From PNAI01 sp964575715 (GTDB lineage: Bacteria; Pseudomonadota; Alphaproteobacteria; Rhizobiales; Xanthobacteraceae): a stretch of 30,854 bases of DNA. Below the pieces are notes generated by a model. That model saw nothing but the letters and a program-made list of their open reading frames with translations, had not been told where the DNA came from and ran no database searches. The DNA lies in assembly GCA_964575715.1 (NCBI GenBank), contig CAZNSG010000322.1, positions 1-30,854 of the forward strand, written 5' to 3'. Position numbers and translations under genes: made by a program. This document shows positions 23,666 through 30,854 of the stretch, in pieces; position 1 is the stretch's first letter; each line of letters starts with the position of its first letter.

Positions 23666-25120
23666 CTATGCGGGGGCGTCGTAACCCGCCATCAAGGCGT
23701 CCACCTGTGCCGCCCAACTCTTCCAGGGCGCGGTGTGATAGCTATAGCTGTTCATCACGAAGCTCGGGCCGGCGTAGAATTTTTCGTATTGCATATGCCG
23801 CCCTGCGAAGTCGGAGCCGAGCAGGTCCCAGGCCAGATTGAGCAGCTTCATGCGGTCCTTGGCCGATTGTCCGGGCACCGACCAGTAGGTCTCGAATTTT
23901 TCACGCAGCGCCGGGTCATTGAGCACCGAGGCGTCGGCGGGCATCTGGAATACGCCGGCGCCCATCAGCTCGCGCACGGTGTCGCAGATTTCCGCGTGAT
24001 GATTGGTGCACCAATGCAGGGCTGCGTAGACGTAGCGGCGATTGACGGTGTGGAAGGGCGGCGTCTGGGCTTCGCCGCAGTTGATCTGGCTCATGATCAG
24101 GCCTTCGAGCGTCGCCTGCATGGCCGCGAGCCGCCCAAGGGTGAACTGCACGGCCGGAATCTGACCGGCATTGTTCATCTCAACCAGCTTGCTGGCGATG
24201 CCAACGATGAGTTTGAGTTTTTCTAAAAAGCGCACGTTGGCCTGATGATTGGCCATGGCGTGGCCCGGAGTGAGCATGTAGATCGCGCGCGTCATCTCGA
24301 TGTTGTCGTGGCAGAAGACGCGCTCCCACGGCACGCGTACGTTTTCAAACAGCACGGCGGCGTCGTTTTCGTCGAAGCGCGTGGCGAGCGGGTTGTCAAA
24401 TTCGCTCTGCGCATGGCGTTCGTAGGATTTGCGCGACCAAATGCTCACGCCGGCTGCGTTGAGCGGCACCGCGCAGGTGATCGTTTCCTTCTCGTTTCCG
24501 GGCGCGACCGGCTGCAGATTACCGCACCAAGTTTCGTGGCAGAAAACCGTGGCGGTGCCGAGCATCTTGAGACCGTTGATGGTGACGCCGCGATTGTCTT
24601 CGGCCACCACGCGCAAAGTCGGCGGCGTGCGCTTGGCGGCCTCGGCCGGATAGGCCATGCGCCAGCCCTGCGGATTGGTCACGGTGTGGGAGGCAAAAAT
24701 ATCGTGCTTGCGCATGTGGCGGTAGTAATTCTTGATATTGTCGCCAAAGCCGCGGCGGATGCGATCGAAAAGGCTTGGATCCATCACCAGGCCGCTCACG
24801 TAGCTCGGGAAATTATCGGGCGAGCGGCCCAGCAACCCGTGCGTCCACGACGCAATGCGGCGGTGGGTCTCGAAGCGGCGAATCAAATCCTCGCGCGAGC
24901 GCGGCAGCAGGTAATAAGACGAGAATGTGTCGCCATCTTCCTCGCAGGCCATCACATCGCGGTTCTCGGGCGCGCGCTTGCGATCATAGATGTCGGCGAA
25001 GGATTTTGCCGCGTTGCGGAACGCCGGATGGGTGGTGACGTCCGCGACCCGCTCGCTGCCGATATAGACCTTGCGGCCGTCGCGGATGCTTGCGAGATAT
25101 TCCTTGCCGGTCAGTAACAT
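23666..25120 (-). CDS. HpaB-type FADH2-dependent aromatic monooxygenase
   Basis: A 484-residue protein of the 4-hydroxyphenylacetate 3-monooxygenase large-component family, which hydroxylates phenolic rings with FADH2 from a separate reductase. It starts MLLTGKEYLASIRDGRKVYI, then VADVTTHPAFRNAAKS, the family opening. Further landmarks are YRHMRKHDIFASHTVTNPQ, the FDENDAAVLFENVRVPWERVF segment and the late helix GRLAAMQATLEGL. I chose the ATG at 25120 because AGGGG lies five bases upstream; the ATG at 25162 would add 14 residues without a ribosome site. Some family members are dehydratases or other acyl-CoA enzymes, so hydroxylation is not certain. No HpaC-type reductase is in the window. It is divergent from the Rieske oxygenase gene (237-bp gap) and probably shares its control region. 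Confidence 0.9.
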   Translation of the reverse strand: MLLTGKEYLASIRDGRKVYIGSERVADVTTHPAFRNAAKSFADIYDRKRAPENRDVMACEEDGDTFSSYYLLPRSREDLIRRFETHRRIASWTHGLLGRSPDNFPSYVSGLVMDPSLFDRIRRGFGDNIKNYYRHMRKHDIFASHTVTNPQGWRMAYPAEAAKRTPPTLRVVAEDNRGVTINGLKMLGTATVFCHETWCGNLQPVAPGNEKETITCAVPLNAAGVSIWSRKSYERHAQSEFDNPLATRFDENDAAVLFENVRVPWERVFCHDNIEMTRAIYMLTPGHAMANHQANVRFLEKLKLIVGIASKLVEMNNAGQIPAVQFTLGRLAAMQATLEGLIMSQINCGEAQTPPFHTVNRRYVYAALHWCTNHHAEICDTVRELMGAGVFQMPADASVLNDPALREKFETYWSVPGQSAKDRMKLLNLAWDLLGSDFAGRHMQYEKFYAGPSFVMNSYSYHTAPWKSWAAQVDALMAGYDAPA

Positions 25121-25357
25121 GCGATCCCCTGTCAGGCTGCTGCGTGCCTCATCGTTGGCCATAATAGCGATGCGATGAAAATCTTGTCTTGGTCGGAAAC
25201 GCAGTTCAGCCGCGAAGTGATATCATGGGCATGATCCAGCCTGCGAGCGCGCCGCACGTTTACTGCTGTCCTGATTGAAATTTTCGCAGGGGCTCTTACA
25301 ATCGAAGCTGCGCAAGGTTTTCCGGCAATGCTTGCCGCCGCGAAGGGATGGGCCGCC

Positions 25358-26401
25358 ATGTTCCTCAAGAATTATTGGTATGTCGCAGCGATCGATCACG
25401 AGGTGAGCCGCACGCCGATGCGGCGCATCATCTGCAATGAACCGGTCGTGCTCTACCGCACCGAGGACGGGGCGCCGGTCGCGCTGGAAGATCGCTGCGC
25501 GCACCGCCACCTGCCACTCTCCATGGGAAAGCTCAAGGGCGATATTCTGGAATGCCTCTACCACGGCCTGTGTTTCGACCGGACCGGCGCATGCGTCAAG
25601 GTACCCGGACAGGAGACGATTCCGCCGTCGGCGCGCGTGAAGGCGTACCGAATAGTCGAGCGCTACCATTGGGTCTGGATCTGGATGGGGGATCCGGCGC
25701 TGGCCGATCCGGCCAAGATCACCGACTTTCATTGGCTCGACGATCCGGCTTGGGGTGCCGAGACGCGCTATCTGCACGCGAAGGCCAACTGGCAACTTAT
25801 CGTCGACAATCTGCTCGATCTTACGCATCTCGCCTTCGTGCATACGACCACGATCGGCAACGCGGCGCTGGTCAATGCCAAGGTCAAGGTCGAGCGCTCG
25901 CCCAACGACGTAACAGTGACGCGCTGGACCATCGACGCGCCGGCGCCGCCGACCTTCGTCAAGGCGGGGGGATTTACCGCCAATGTCGATCGCTGGCAGA
26001 TCATCAATTTCACCCCGCCGTCGTTCGTGCGCCTCGATGTGGGCGCAACGCCAACCGGAACCGGCGCGCCGGAGGGCCGCCGCGTCGGCGGCATCGGCAT
26101 GCGGAACCTCAACGCCATGACGCCGGAGACCGAAACCACCACGCATTATTTTTACGGCCAAACGCACGACTTCGATGTGAAGAATCGGCAGACGACCGAA
26201 ATGATCATGAACCAGATCAGCAAGGCGTTTCTCGAAGATCAGGTCATATTCGAAGCGCAACAAAAGAACATGCTGCTGGCGCCGAACGCACCGCAGGTCG
26301 ATGTCAACGCGGACAACGGCGTGCTGCAGGCGCGGCGCATTCTCGAACGGCTGTTCCAGGAGCAGCAGGCGGTGGCGCCGAGGACGGTGGCGGCGGAGTG
26401 A
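25358..26401 (+). CDS. Rieske non-haem iron oxygenase, VanA-like
   Basis: The 347-residue product has an N-terminal Rieske [2Fe-2S] domain with Cys47, His49, Cys66 and His69 (CAHRH ... CLYHG). The catalytic iron site is DNLLDLTHLAFVH, with Asp154 bridging and His157 and His162 as ligands. The opening MFLKNYWYVAAIDHEV and the overall length fit the vanillate O-demethylase / phthalate oxygenase group, in which a single type of subunit oxidises methoxy or ring positions. The start at 25358 matches that family opening; an upstream ATG at 25328 adds ten residues. The next gene is a Rieske ferredoxin, the expected electron donor; a reductase is missing from the window. Confidence 0.92.
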   Translation: MFLKNYWYVAAIDHEVSRTPMRRIICNEPVVLYRTEDGAPVALEDRCAHRHLPLSMGKLKGDILECLYHGLCFDRTGACVKVPGQETIPPSARVKAYRIVERYHWVWIWMGDPALADPAKITDFHWLDDPAWGAETRYLHAKANWQLIVDNLLDLTHLAFVHTTTIGNAALVNAKVKVERSPNDVTVTRWTIDAPAPPTFVKAGGFTANVDRWQIINFTPPSFVRLDVGATPTGTGAPEGRRVGGIGMRNLNAMTPETETTTHYFYGQTHDFDVKNRQTTEMIMNQISKAFLEDQVIFEAQQKNMLLAPNAPQVDVNADNGVLQARRILERLFQEQQAVAPRTVAAE

Positions 26402-26456
26402 TCGCGGCCAGGTGACGACCGAATCCATCCGCCACGACGTTGCAAGCGGTGCGAAA

Positions 26457-26798
26457 ATGACGATGGCAGGCGACGATCGCTGGCAGCGCGTGGCGGCGCG
26501 CGCCGAGATAAGACAGGGTGAAGTTCTTGCGCGTGAGCTTGGCGACGAGCCGATTGTGCTGACCGAGCTCGACGGGCAGGTCTATGCCATAAGCGACACC
26601 TGCACTCATGAGTTTGCGCTGCTCTCGGAAGGCTTTCTCGAAGCCGGCGAGATCGAATGCCCGCTGCATTCGGCGCGCTTCGATGTCCGTACCGGCCGCT
26701 GTCTCGCGGGGCCTGCGGTGCAGGATGTGGAAGTCTTTGAGGTCAAGATCGACGGCGACGACGTGTATGTGAGGAAGGTCGGGCAGGACGGCGAATGA
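26457..26798 (+). CDS. Rieske-type ferredoxin
   Basis: The 113-residue protein has the two Rieske half-motifs, Cys49/His51 (CTHEFALLSEG) and Cys68/His71 (CPLHSARFD), at the usual spacing. Such ferredoxins pass electrons to Rieske oxygenases like the one 55 bp upstream, so the two genes are very probably co-transcribed. The start is uncertain: ATG at 26457 or 26463, or GTG at 26412 only 10 bp after the preceding stop. I chose 26457. The protein is cytoplasmic and acidic at its surface, judging from the DGDDVYVRKVGQDGE end. Its stop lies 15 bp from the convergent MmgE/PrpD gene. Confidence 0.9.
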   Translation: MTMAGDDRWQRVAARAEIRQGEVLARELGDEPIVLTELDGQVYAISDTCTHEFALLSEGFLEAGEIECPLHSARFDVRTGRCLAGPAVQDVEVFEVKIDGDDVYVRKVGQDGE

Positions 26799-26813
26799 GA
26801 TTTTCGGCCCCCA

Positions 26814-28286
26814 CTATGCCGCGCGCTCACCCTTGGCGGTTCGTGGCGCAGGCTGGAGCAGCGCCATCAGTTTGCGCACCGATGCAAAATCCTCCAAGCG
26901 GTTCACCGCCGCGATGACTTCCTCCACGCGCGATGAGGGCAAACGCGGCGTAGCATAGGTGCGGAATTTTCCCTCGATCTGCACGGGCGAGAGCGGGTTC
27001 TCGAACGATCCGCGCAAATGATCGCAGCGCGCGGTGAATTTTTTGCCGTCGGCCAGTTCGATTTCCACGATGGTTTGATCGCCAGTGAAAGCCGGATCGG
27101 GCCGGATTTCGACCTGCTGCTGCGCGAACCGGCGCAGGGCCGGATCGTCGTAGCGCCGCGGCTCGAACTGGGCGAGCGTGAGGGCGCGGTCGTGCAGGCA
27201 AGCGGCGGCAGTATAATGTCCGGAGATGAGCGCCTCGAACTTGCCTTGGTAATTCGGCAACTTGCCGTGAAAATCGTATGCGGCCTGGCTCAAGGTAATG
27301 CGCAGCATTCTGACTTTAGTGGAATCAATCGTGTGCCGTTCGAGGAGATCGAACAGGGCGGCGCTTATCCCCTGCAGCATGACCGCCGACGGCCAGAACC
27401 GCAGCGCGATTTGCTCCAGTTCCCAGCGCTGCCCAAGATCGGCGATGGCGAGTGCGGGTTTTCCGCCGTTGGAATAGCTATGGTAGAGGCCGCCGTCCTT
27501 GAAGGTGAGAAATTCGCGCGTGGCCACGAACTTCTGCTCGGCCAGCAGCGCCGCCAGCAATCCCGACAGAGCGCCGCGGCATTGGTGGAACTTCACCGTC
27601 GGCGTACCCCAAGCGGCATAGGTGCCGGCGGCCTGGCTGCCGGCAAGACCAAAGGCTCGCGCCATGGTGTCGGCGTCGAAGCCGCGCAGCCGGCCGACGG
27701 CGGCGGCGGCGCCAAAGGGGCCAAGCACGCCGGGGCCATGCCAGCCGCGGGCGCGGAAGGCGGGAAAATCTATACCGATTCCGATCCGCGTTATTACCTC
27801 AAAGCCGGCGGCAAGGGCGACGAGCAAATCGCGCCCGGATTGTCCGTCGCGTTCGGCAATCGCGAGCGCGGGCGGGATTACCTCCGGGGTGATGTGCGTC
27901 ATGGTTGCGCGCTGGACATCGCACATGGTGACGGCGGTGATCAGATAACCGTTGAGCAGGGTTGCGCCGGCGAGCGAAAGCGGATCGCCGCCGATCACAC
28001 TGCTTTCCTTGGATTGCGCCAGGCTTGCAGCGAGCGCGGTGAGCTGCGGGGTCTCCTCGCCCTGGTTGCCGGCGAGCGCGCAGGCGAGCGCGTCGAGCAA
28101 GAGATTCTTGCAATGCGTCCGAACGCGCTCCGGCAGATCGTCGTAGCGCAAGGCCGCGGCAAAGCCGGCCAGTGCTTGCGTTGCCTCTTGGGGTGCTACT
28201 TGGGCTGCTACTTGGGGTGCATCATTGGTCGGTGCTTGCGGCATTGCTATCCCATGTTCGATGGTTTCGGCGCTTAGGCCAATCAT
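26814..28286 (-). CDS. MmgE/PrpD family protein
   Basis: A 490-residue protein of the family that includes 2-methylcitrate dehydratase (PrpD) and cis-aconitate decarboxylase. Landmarks are LLLDALACALAGN near residues 65-78, the KFHQCRGALSGLLAALLAEQ region, and the late lid-domain segments. Most family copies beside catabolic genes have no proven reaction; a (de)hydratase or decarboxylase on a tricarboxylic or side-chain acid is possible. The start may be 28286 or 28244 (MPQAPTND, with GGGA upstream). The first ~35 residues are low-complexity and contain a short 12-bp repeat. It converges with the Rieske ferredoxin and is divergent from the Bug gene. Confidence 0.88.
   Translation of the reverse strand: MIGLSAETIEHGIAMPQAPTNDAPQVAAQVAPQEATQALAGFAAALRYDDLPERVRTHCKNLLLDALACALAGNQGEETPQLTALAASLAQSKESSVIGGDPLSLAGATLLNGYLITAVTMCDVQRATMTHITPEVIPPALAIAERDGQSGRDLLVALAAGFEVITRIGIGIDFPAFRARGWHGPGVLGPFGAAAAVGRLRGFDADTMARAFGLAGSQAAGTYAAWGTPTVKFHQCRGALSGLLAALLAEQKFVATREFLTFKDGGLYHSYSNGGKPALAIADLGQRWELEQIALRFWPSAVMLQGISAALFDLLERHTIDSTKVRMLRITLSQAAYDFHGKLPNYQGKFEALISGHYTAAACLHDRALTLAQFEPRRYDDPALRRFAQQQVEIRPDPAFTGDQTIVEIELADGKKFTARCDHLRGSFENPLSPVQIEGKFRTYATPRLPSSRVEEVIAAVNRLEDFASVRKLMALLQPAPRTAKGERAA
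28185..28220. repeat. Three 12-bp tandem units in the 5' end of the MmgE/PrpD gene
   Basis: Units of the type TACTTGGGGTGC at 28185-28196, 28197-28208 and 28209-28220 differ by one to two bases. In the protein they give APQV, AAQV and APQE. The repeat keeps the frame, so copy-number change would only alter the N-terminal tail. Confidence 0.8.
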
Positions 28287-28425
28287 AGCTTCAGTTTCGG
28301 CAAACGCCCAGGGTTGGCGTTGGTGGCCGGTCTATGGTTGAGTCTAGGCTGTGACGATATCAGCATTGCGCGGTGGTGTCGCGATGGTGCAATATTCAAA
28401 TAACGGATGACAAAAAGAGGCGGGC

Positions 28426-29457
28426 TTGAAAATGGAACATTCACGCAAGCGCAGTCGATTTTCCTTTTTGCTTTGCAGCGTGCTTAGCGGATTGCTTGGC
28501 GCGTTGCTGGCGGCGGTCTTTGCAGTCGGGCAAGCGCATGCGCAAGCCTATCCGTCCCGGACGGTCAGGATCATCGTTCCGTTTGGCGCGGGATCGGCCA
28601 CCGACGTGACGGCGCGATTGATTGCGGACAAGCTCGGCGAATACATGGGCGGCAATTTCGTGGTTGAGAACAAAACCGGCGCCGGCGGCAATCTCGCGAC
28701 GGACCTCGTGGCCAAGTCCGATCCCGACGGCTACACGCTGGCCTATTCGTCTTCCGGGCCGCTGGCGATCAACAAAACGCTGTTTGCAAAACTTCCCTAC
28801 GATCCGGAGACCGATTTCGAGCCGATTACGCTCACCGCGACGCTGGCCAACCTGCTGATCATCAATCCAAAGGTCATTCCGGTCAAGAACGTGCAAGAGT
28901 TCATCGCCTATGTGAAGTCGAAGCCGGCCGGAGACGTGGTCTATTCCTCGATCGGCAATGGAACCTCGCAGCATCTGGCGGCGATTCAATTCGAGCAGGC
29001 GACCGGCTTGAAATTGAAACACGTGCCGTACCGCGGCGCGCCGCAGGCGGTGGCGGACCTGATTAAGGGCGATGTTCCGGTCGCGTTCCAAAATATTCCG
29101 AGCGTGCTTGGACCGCTCGGAACCGGCCAGATCAAGGCGCTGGCGATCACGACGAAGACACGCAATAAGGTTCTGCCCGATCTCCCGACGATGCAGGAAG
29201 AGGGCGTCAAAGATTTCGAATCCTACGCGTGGTTCGGCATCCTGGCGCCGAAGGGAACGCCGCAACCGATAGTCGAGCGGCTGCATAAAGAGCTGATCAA
29301 AGCCTTGACGGATCCAGTCCTGAGCAAGCGCATGATCGAGATCGGCGCGGAGCCAACGCCGACGTCGCGGGAGGAATTCAAGAAGCTGATCACGACGGAA
29401 GTCGTGAAATGGCGCAAGGTGCTCGAGGCCGCGAACGTCCCGAAGGTCGATCAATAA
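28426..29457 (+). CDS. Bug-type tripartite tricarboxylate transporter receptor
   Basis: A periplasmic solute-binding protein of the Bug/TctC family, 343 residues. A long signal peptide (LLGALLAAVFAVGQAHAQA) ends near residue 40, followed by the family opening YPSRTVRIIVPFGAGSATDVTARLIADKLGE. Later landmarks are ENKTGAGGNLATDLVAKSDPDGYTL and the KHVPYRGAPQAVADLIKGDV ligand loop. Such proteins bind aromatic or aliphatic carboxylates; many have no membrane partner nearby, as here. GAGG stands five bases before the TTG at 28426, which I chose; an ATG two codons later is the alternative. The UbiD gene follows 129 bp downstream, so the bound acid may be its substrate. Confidence 0.93.
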   Translation: MKMEHSRKRSRFSFLLCSVLSGLLGALLAAVFAVGQAHAQAYPSRTVRIIVPFGAGSATDVTARLIADKLGEYMGGNFVVENKTGAGGNLATDLVAKSDPDGYTLAYSSSGPLAINKTLFAKLPYDPETDFEPITLTATLANLLIINPKVIPVKNVQEFIAYVKSKPAGDVVYSSIGNGTSQHLAAIQFEQATGLKLKHVPYRGAPQAVADLIKGDVPVAFQNIPSVLGPLGTGQIKALAITTKTRNKVLPDLPTMQEEGVKDFESYAWFGILAPKGTPQPIVERLHKELIKALTDPVLSKRMIEIGAEPTPTSREEFKKLITTEVVKWRKVLEAANVPKVDQ

Positions 29458-29586
29458 CGCCGACAAGCCGCATTGCAATCCTGCCTTTGAAGTGGGGCGG
29501 CCCAGCAGCGATGGGCTGGCGCTATGCGCGCGTGCGATTTCAGGTATAAAAATCCGGTAGCCGCGACAACGGCCAGGGAGCAAACG

Positions 29587-30854
29587 ATGCAATTCGGAGA
29601 TTTGCGCGGGTGGATCGCGGCGCTGAAAAAAGCCGGTGAGCTGCATGAGATCAACGCCGAAGTGAACTGGGACTGCGAACTGGGCGCCATCACGCGGCGC
29701 GTGTTCGGCAACGGCAATGGTCCCGCATTGCTGTTCAATCGCATCAAGGATTACGCCGAAGGGCGCTGCACGCAGCTGTTTACCGGGGGCCTGTCGAATT
29801 ATTCGCGCGTCGCCATGATGTTCGGGCTGCCCAAGAACGCGCCGATCACCGATCTGGTCAAGACCGCGCGCAAGGCGTTTGCGAGTAGAGTGCCGCCGGT
29901 GGTGGTGAAAACCGGGCCGGTGAAGGAAAACATCCTTAAGGGCAAGGACATCGATCTGTTCGAGTTTCCGGTGCCGCGCTGGCACCGGCTCGACGGCGGA
30001 CGTTACATCAATACGATGCAGGGCACGGTCACGCGCGATCCGATCTCGGGGCGGATGAATGTCGGCATCTATCGCGGCATGATCGGCCAGAAGGACACCA
30101 TTCCGGTTCTGCTGTGGCGGCCGCAGAACTGGGGCCAGGACATGCAGAAATATTCCGACAAGCATCAGGAAATGCCGGTGGCGTTCATCTACGGCTGGGA
30201 GCCGTGCCTGCCGTTTTGCGCGTCGTCGCCAATTCCGCCGGATGTTTCCGAATATGACGTAATGGGAGCGTTGCGCGGCGCGCCGGTGGAACTGGTCGAT
30301 TGCGAGACGGTTCCGCTGCAAGTCCCGGCGAGCGCGGAGATCGTCGTCGAGGGCTATATATCGTCGGATCCAGCGACGTTCGAGATGGAAGGCCCGTTCG
30401 GCGAATACACCGGCTATTTCGGCGGCGACCAGGCGCCCAAGCATAAAGTGCGCGTCACCTGCATCATGCATCGCAACAAGCCGATCTTCCGTGGCACGCT
30501 GGAAGGCACGATGCCCAAGATGATCAGCGAGAACGGCATCATGAGTTCGGTGCAGCGCGCGGCATTGGCGTGGAACATACTGGAGCGTTCCGGCGTGCCG
30601 GGCGTGACCGATGTGCATTGCCCGCCCGCCAACAACGGCACCACGCTAATGATTCAGTTGCGCCAGACCTATCGCGGGCAGGCGAAACAGGCCGCCGCCG
30701 CGATCTGGGGCTCGAATGCAGCGCACTTGCGTTACAAAAACATCTGGGTGGTGGACGAGGACATCGACATCCACGATTACGGCGCGCTCGACTGGGCCTT
30801 CGCCTATCGCGTGAACGCGGCCGAGGACGACATCGTCTTCTTCCCCGGCCTGTT
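29587..30854 (+). CDS. UbiD family decarboxylase (3' end outside window)
   Basis: A prenylated-FMN-dependent reversible decarboxylase of aromatic or alpha,beta-unsaturated acids. The 422 visible residues start MQFGDLRGWIAALKKAGELHEI, the usual UbiD opening. The prFMN/metal region is RYINTMQGTVTRDP...MNVGIYRG (140-164), and the catalytic EGPFGEYTGY lies at 268-277. The C-terminal part is missing; full-length members run to roughly 450-500 residues. AGGGAG sits seven bases before the ATG. No UbiX-like prenyltransferase is in the window; it must be encoded elsewhere. With the HpaB-type and Rieske oxygenases it suggests breakdown of an aromatic acid. UbiD of quinone synthesis is less likely given these neighbours. 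Confidence 0.93.
   Translation, partial: MQFGDLRGWIAALKKAGELHEINAEVNWDCELGAITRRVFGNGNGPALLFNRIKDYAEGRCTQLFTGGLSNYSRVAMMFGLPKNAPITDLVKTARKAFASRVPPVVVKTGPVKENILKGKDIDLFEFPVPRWHRLDGGRYINTMQGTVTRDPISGRMNVGIYRGMIGQKDTIPVLLWRPQNWGQDMQKYSDKHQEMPVAFIYGWEPCLPFCASSPIPPDVSEYDVMGALRGAPVELVDCETVPLQVPASAEIVVEGYISSDPATFEMEGPFGEYTGYFGGDQAPKHKVRVTCIMHRNKPIFRGTLEGTMPKMISENGIMSSVQRAALAWNILERSGVPGVTDVHCPPANNGTTLMIQLRQTYRGQAKQAAAAIWGSNAAHLRYKNIWVVDEDIDIHDYGALDWAFAYRVNAAEDDIVFFPGL

Noticed and set aside
26239..26669. Minus-strand frames opposite the Rieske genes
   Set aside because: Antisense shadows; the plus-strand Rieske motifs are complete.
28441..30618. 725-codon open frame on the minus strand opposite the Bug and UbiD genes
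   Set aside because: It is the antisense shadow of two well-supported genes. High GC with strong third-position bias removes stop codons; the product is Arg/His-rich with no family features.
1..30854. CRISPR arrays, rRNA or complete tRNA genes
   Set aside because: I saw no regularly spaced direct repeats and no rRNA or cloverleaf-like sequence on either strand by eye.

Overview
The window looks like a chromosomal segment of an alphaproteobacterium of the order Hyphomicrobiales, close to the Bradyrhizobium / Rhodopseudomonas / Xanthobacteraceae group. The evidence is a GC-rich codon style, dnaA next to rpsT, an intact TTAA-N7-TTAA CtrA-type site, and several palindromic repeats of a style I remember from Bradyrhizobium-like genomes. 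I could not run any search, so family names rest on motifs read by eye.

Layout. Positions 1-5875 hold a minus-strand housekeeping block: dnaA (3' end outside the window), a 1.07 kb intergenic region with a CtrA-type box, rpsT with a readable promoter and leader hairpin, a DapA-superfamily aldolase, and a malic enzyme fused to a phosphotransacetylase domain. Positions 6055-9414 hold unlinked genes: a small membrane protein, a secreted GlcG/HbpS-like protein, msrA, an orphan polysaccharide-export lipoprotein and a dienelactone hydrolase. Palindromic repeats sit between them.

Positions 9373-14151 are an insertion region and the most interesting part. Two diverged copies of the promoter and first codons of the dienelactone hydrolase gene bracket an AT-richer P-loop ATPase gene. 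That ATPase gene is split by a 2,718-bp IS1595-type element (10224-12941) with 23-bp perfect inverted repeats and an 8-bp target duplication. Removing the element and one target copy restores a 514-codon reading frame exactly. The element carries passenger genes: a HEPN-like protein, a small basic protein whose start codon overlaps that of the HEPN gene head-to-head, and a 284-aa protein of unknown function.

Positions 14196-17320 hold a small zinc-ribbon-like protein, a secreted protein, a luciferase-like flavin monooxygenase and an HtrA-like protein that has lost all three catalytic residues. Positions 17321-21470 are gene-poor, with repeats, a terminator and a remnant of a ModA-like binding protein, interrupted by a fatty-acid desaturase, a GNAT acetyltransferase and a lipocalin-like secreted protein. 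An MFS transporter and a single-domain response regulator follow.

Positions 23666-30854 look like a catabolic cluster for an aromatic carboxylic acid: an HpaB-type flavin monooxygenase, a Rieske oxygenase with a Rieske ferredoxin, an MmgE/PrpD protein, a Bug-type solute-binding protein and a UbiD decarboxylase (3' end outside the window). A plausible scheme is binding of the substrate in the periplasm, ring hydroxylation or O-demethylation, and prFMN-dependent decarboxylation. The actual substrate cannot be read from the sequence.
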